From contig JAMONI010000324.1 of assembly GCA_027065935.1 (NCBI GenBank), forward strand, positions 1 through 6,274: a stretch of 6,274 nt of DNA. The letters are read 5' to 3'. The notes under the pieces are model-generated. The model saw only the letters and a list, made by a program, of their open reading frames with translations, made no database searches and was not told the origin of the DNA. Source of the DNA: Flavobacteriales bacterium. GTDB taxonomy: Bacteria > Bacteroidota > Bacteroidia > Flavobacteriales > Flavobacteriaceae. The translations under genes were made by a program, and so were the position numbers. This document shows positions 5,945 to 6,274 of the stretch, piece by piece. Every line of letters begins with the position of its first letter. The first letter of the stretch is position 1.

Positions 5945-6274
5945 TTATAAACCTAAGATTTTGGCGTTAACAAAGAACACGGTTTTGATATCAACGGTGT
6001 AATCTTGCGTGATGAGTTCGTCGGTAGTGACTTTCATCCGTATGGTAAAGCTGTCGGTTTTGACGTATTCCTGCAGATCATGGTTGGTGGTTTCCAAATT
6101 CAGCGTGTTGCCTACGTTGTTGGGAATATTGTAAAGCCAAGCGATTTTTTTCTCACTCTGACCGTCGGTGTTGATGTATATTTCGATGTCACGCAAAAAG
6201 GAAAAGTCGCCCGAAACGGGTTCGGTAATTTTGATTTCCAGTTCTTTGAGGCGAATTTCTTCGATGAGGTCTTT
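5945..6274 (-). CDS. 3' part of an unidentified gene running off the right edge
   Basis: Only the last 109 residues are visible. The frame is open from the window edge (KDLIEEIRLKELEIKI...) to TAA at 5947-5945, so the real start lies beyond 6274. A TTG at 6196 could be mistaken for a start, but the reading continues through it with coherent sequence. The segment alternates hydrophobic and polar residues (for example FTIRMKVTTDELITQDYTV), which suggests beta strands, as in a small beta-sandwich. Its ending VDIKTVFFVNAKILGL is distinctive. I recall similar short tails in uncharacterised exported or lipoprotein-like Bacteroidota proteins, but with the N-terminus missing neither export nor a lipobox can be checked. 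It shares an operon with the SanA-like gene 7 bases downstream. No function is proposed. Confidence 0.7.
   Translation of the reverse strand, partial: KDLIEEIRLKELEIKITEPVSGDFSFLRDIEIYINTDGQSEKKIAWLYNIPNNVGNTLNLETTNHDLQEYVKTDSFTIRMKVTTDELITQDYTVDIKTVFFVNAKILGL

Noticed and set aside
1..6274. CRISPR arrays, tRNA or rRNA genes, insertion sequences, tandem repeats
   Set aside because: Read through on both strands, I see no regularly spaced repeats, cloverleaf-like segments, transposase motifs or direct-repeat flanks. The space between genes is short and accounted for.

Overview
The window looks like chromosomal DNA from a member of the Bacteroidota (Bacteroidetes). It encodes a PorX-type receiver/PglZ response regulator, which is characteristic of that phylum and linked to the type IX secretion system. 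Several gene starts lack a clear Shine-Dalgarno sequence. Boxes matching the phylum's -7 consensus TAnnTTTG lie upstream of genes on both strands. The standard code applies, with TGA used as a stop. The genus cannot be determined from the sequence.

Layout: on the left, the minus strand carries an HD-domain phosphohydrolase (31-1245). It is divergent from porX on the plus strand (1337-2881), and each gene has a TAnnTTTG box in the 91-bp gap between them. After porX, still on the plus strand, come a small exported protein of unknown function (2974-3339), a terminator-like hairpin (3365-3397) and an rlmB-type 23S rRNA 2'-O-methyltransferase (3420-4151). On the right, the minus strand carries an apparent operon read right to left: the 3' part of an uncharacterised gene that runs off the window (5945-6274), a SanA/DUF218 membrane-anchored protein (5296-5937), and a THUMP-domain RlmL/YpsC-type rRNA methyltransferase (4160-5299). 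The last two overlap by 4 bp (ATGA). The methyltransferase converges with rlmB across only 8 bp.

Functionally this is mostly housekeeping and regulation: nucleotide or phosphate-ester hydrolysis (the HD protein and the PorX effector domain), control of secretion (PorX), ribosomal RNA modification (RlmB and the RlmL-like enzyme) and envelope integrity (SanA-like). I see no mobile element, CRISPR array, tRNA, rRNA or defence cassette. The poorly understood parts are the small exported protein behind porX and the truncated gene at the right edge. Three of the five genes with a recognisable start inside the window that are assigned a family appear to use TTG or GTG.
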